From NCBI GenBank assembly GCA_030039695.1, contig JASHVB010000394.1:1-5512 (forward strand): 5,512 nt of DNA, written 5' to 3'. Source of the DNA: Acetobacteraceae bacterium. Lineage in GTDB: Bacteria > Pseudomonadota > Alphaproteobacteria > Acetobacterales > Acetobacteraceae. Of this stretch, positions 5,080-5,512 are shown in pieces (the first letter of the stretch is position 1; the number at the start of each line of letters is the position of its first letter). The position numbers were made by a program, and so were the translations under genes. The notes beneath the pieces were generated by a model. The model ran no database searches and had not been told where the DNA came from. It saw only the letters and a list, made by a program, of their open reading frames with translations.

Positions 5080-5512
5080 TAGGCAAATGGTCTTCCGCTC
5101 CCCTTGACGGAGTGCAGCCAGATGAGGGGAACCAGCTTTCCCCGACAGATCGCGGTGATACCCTGCCCCGCGAGCCCCTCTCTCAAGGAGAGGGCGAGCG
5201 CGCGCAGCCCCTGCACGGCTACAATTTCGCCTATCTCGACGAGCAAACGAAACGGATGATCCGCCGCGCGCTGTTGAAGGCCGTGGCAGTGCCCGGACAC
5301 CAGGTGCCGTTTGGTTCACGCGAGATGCCGCTGCCGTATGGCTGGGGCACCGGTGGCATTCAAGTGACCGCCTCGATCCTCGGCGCAGGCGATGTACTGA
5401 AAGTCATCGACCAGGGTGCGGACGACACGACCAATGCCGTTTCCATCCGTCACTTTTTTGCCCGGACGTCCGGCGTGCGCACCACCACCCACACCGCGGA
5501 AGCGACAGTTAT
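5076..5512 (+). CDS. phnJ: PhnJ, radical-SAM C-P lyase, N-terminal part with an unusual N-terminal extension (runs off right edge)
   Basis: PhnJ cleaves the C-P bond of ribose 1-phosphonate 5-phosphate by radical SAM chemistry, releasing the hydrocarbon and leaving a cyclic ribose phosphate. From residue 48 the match is unmistakable: GYNFAYLDEQTKRMIRRALL, VPFGSREMPLPYGWGTGGIQ and DVLKVIDQGADDTTNAVSIR, then a TSGVRTTTHTAEATV stretch at the window edge. The Cys cluster that binds the iron-sulfur centre is in the C-terminal half, outside the window. As I recall E. coli PhnJ, GYNF starts at residue 6; here 47 residues precede it, about 42 extra. They are Pro/Gly/Glu/Asp/Arg-rich (for example PLSQGEGERA), unlike any domain, and coded by hairpin-forming DNA. 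The frame is open throughout, and the ATG has GGAGG and an ATGA overlap with phnI. No later in-frame ATG precedes GYNF; GTG at 5112 and CTG at 5211 are the only late alternatives worth naming and have poor ribosome-binding sites. Confidence 0.93.
   Translation, partial: MIGKWSSAPLDGVQPDEGNQLSPTDRGDTLPREPLSQGEGERAQPLHGYNFAYLDEQTKRMIRRALLKAVAVPGHQVPFGSREMPLPYGWGTGGIQVTASILGAGDVLKVIDQGADDTTNAVSIRHFFARTSGVRTTTHTAEATV
5126..5143. repeat. Hairpin GGGGAA ... TTCCCC inside the phnJ extension
   Basis: Perfect 6-bp inverted arms (5126-5131 and 5138-5143) with a 6-base loop lie in the part of phnJ coding for the nonconserved extension, 32 bp before the second hairpin. It may belong to the same inserted element. 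Confidence 0.4.
5176..5194. repeat. Palindromic repeat CCCTCTC-TCAAG-GAGAGGG inside the phnJ extension
   Basis: A perfect 7-bp stem with a 5-base loop. This CCCTCTC/GAGAGGG form matches the core of small palindromic repeats found in many copies between genes of GC-rich proteobacteria; that is from general memory, and only one copy is in this window. Translated in the phnJ frame it gives PLSQGEGERA-like sequence, a look typical of read-through of such repeats rather than of a folded protein. Confidence 0.55.

Noticed and set aside
5090..5216. A CRISPR array or insertion-sequence end in the phnJ extension
   Set aside because: There are only two unlike hairpins, no repeated unit with spacers, no target-site duplication that I can see and no transposase frame.

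Overview
This window holds part of a carbon-phosphorus (C-P) lyase locus for phosphonate use. It comes from a GC-rich bacterium, most likely a proteobacterium. That guess rests on base composition, on the PhnF-regulated phnGHIJ order, and on a palindromic CCCTCTC/GAGAGGG repeat of the kind common in beta- and gammaproteobacterial genomes. The genus cannot be told from the window.

Layout, left to right. Positions 1-428 (minus strand) encode the first 142 residues of a thiamine-diphosphate enzyme of the acetolactate-synthase-like superfamily; the rest lies beyond the left edge. Positions 429-921 contain no convincing intact gene. They hold a promoter candidate for the ThDP gene, a dyad over its predicted start of transcription, a weak terminator candidate and a possible frameshifted lipoprotein remnant. 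Next come phnM (922-2070) and phnF (2083-2841), both on the minus strand and probably transcribed as phnF-phnM. A 103-bp divergent regulatory region follows, with an 18-bp near-perfect inverted repeat at 2911-2928 that is the best candidate PhnF operator. On the plus strand come phnG (2945-3412), phnH (3409-3987), phnI (3991-5079) and the start of phnJ (5076 to the right edge). They are tightly packed, with ATGA overlaps at the G/H and I/J junctions.

How the genes work together (family knowledge): PhnI, with PhnG, PhnH and PhnL, couples a phosphonate to the ribose of ATP. PhnM removes pyrophosphate from the resulting ribose 1-phosphonate 5-triphosphate. PhnJ, a radical-SAM enzyme, breaks the C-P bond of the 5-phosphate product. 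PhnF is the GntR-type repressor expected to control both arms. phnK, phnL and transport genes are not in the window and would be expected to the right.

The locus itself is a known system. The most unusual feature is in phnJ: about 42 low-complexity residues, encoded by a stretch with two hairpins including a typical intergenic-type palindrome, sit between the start codon and the conserved GYNFAYLDEQ beginning of PhnJ. I read this as an in-frame insertion of repeat DNA into the 5' end of the gene.
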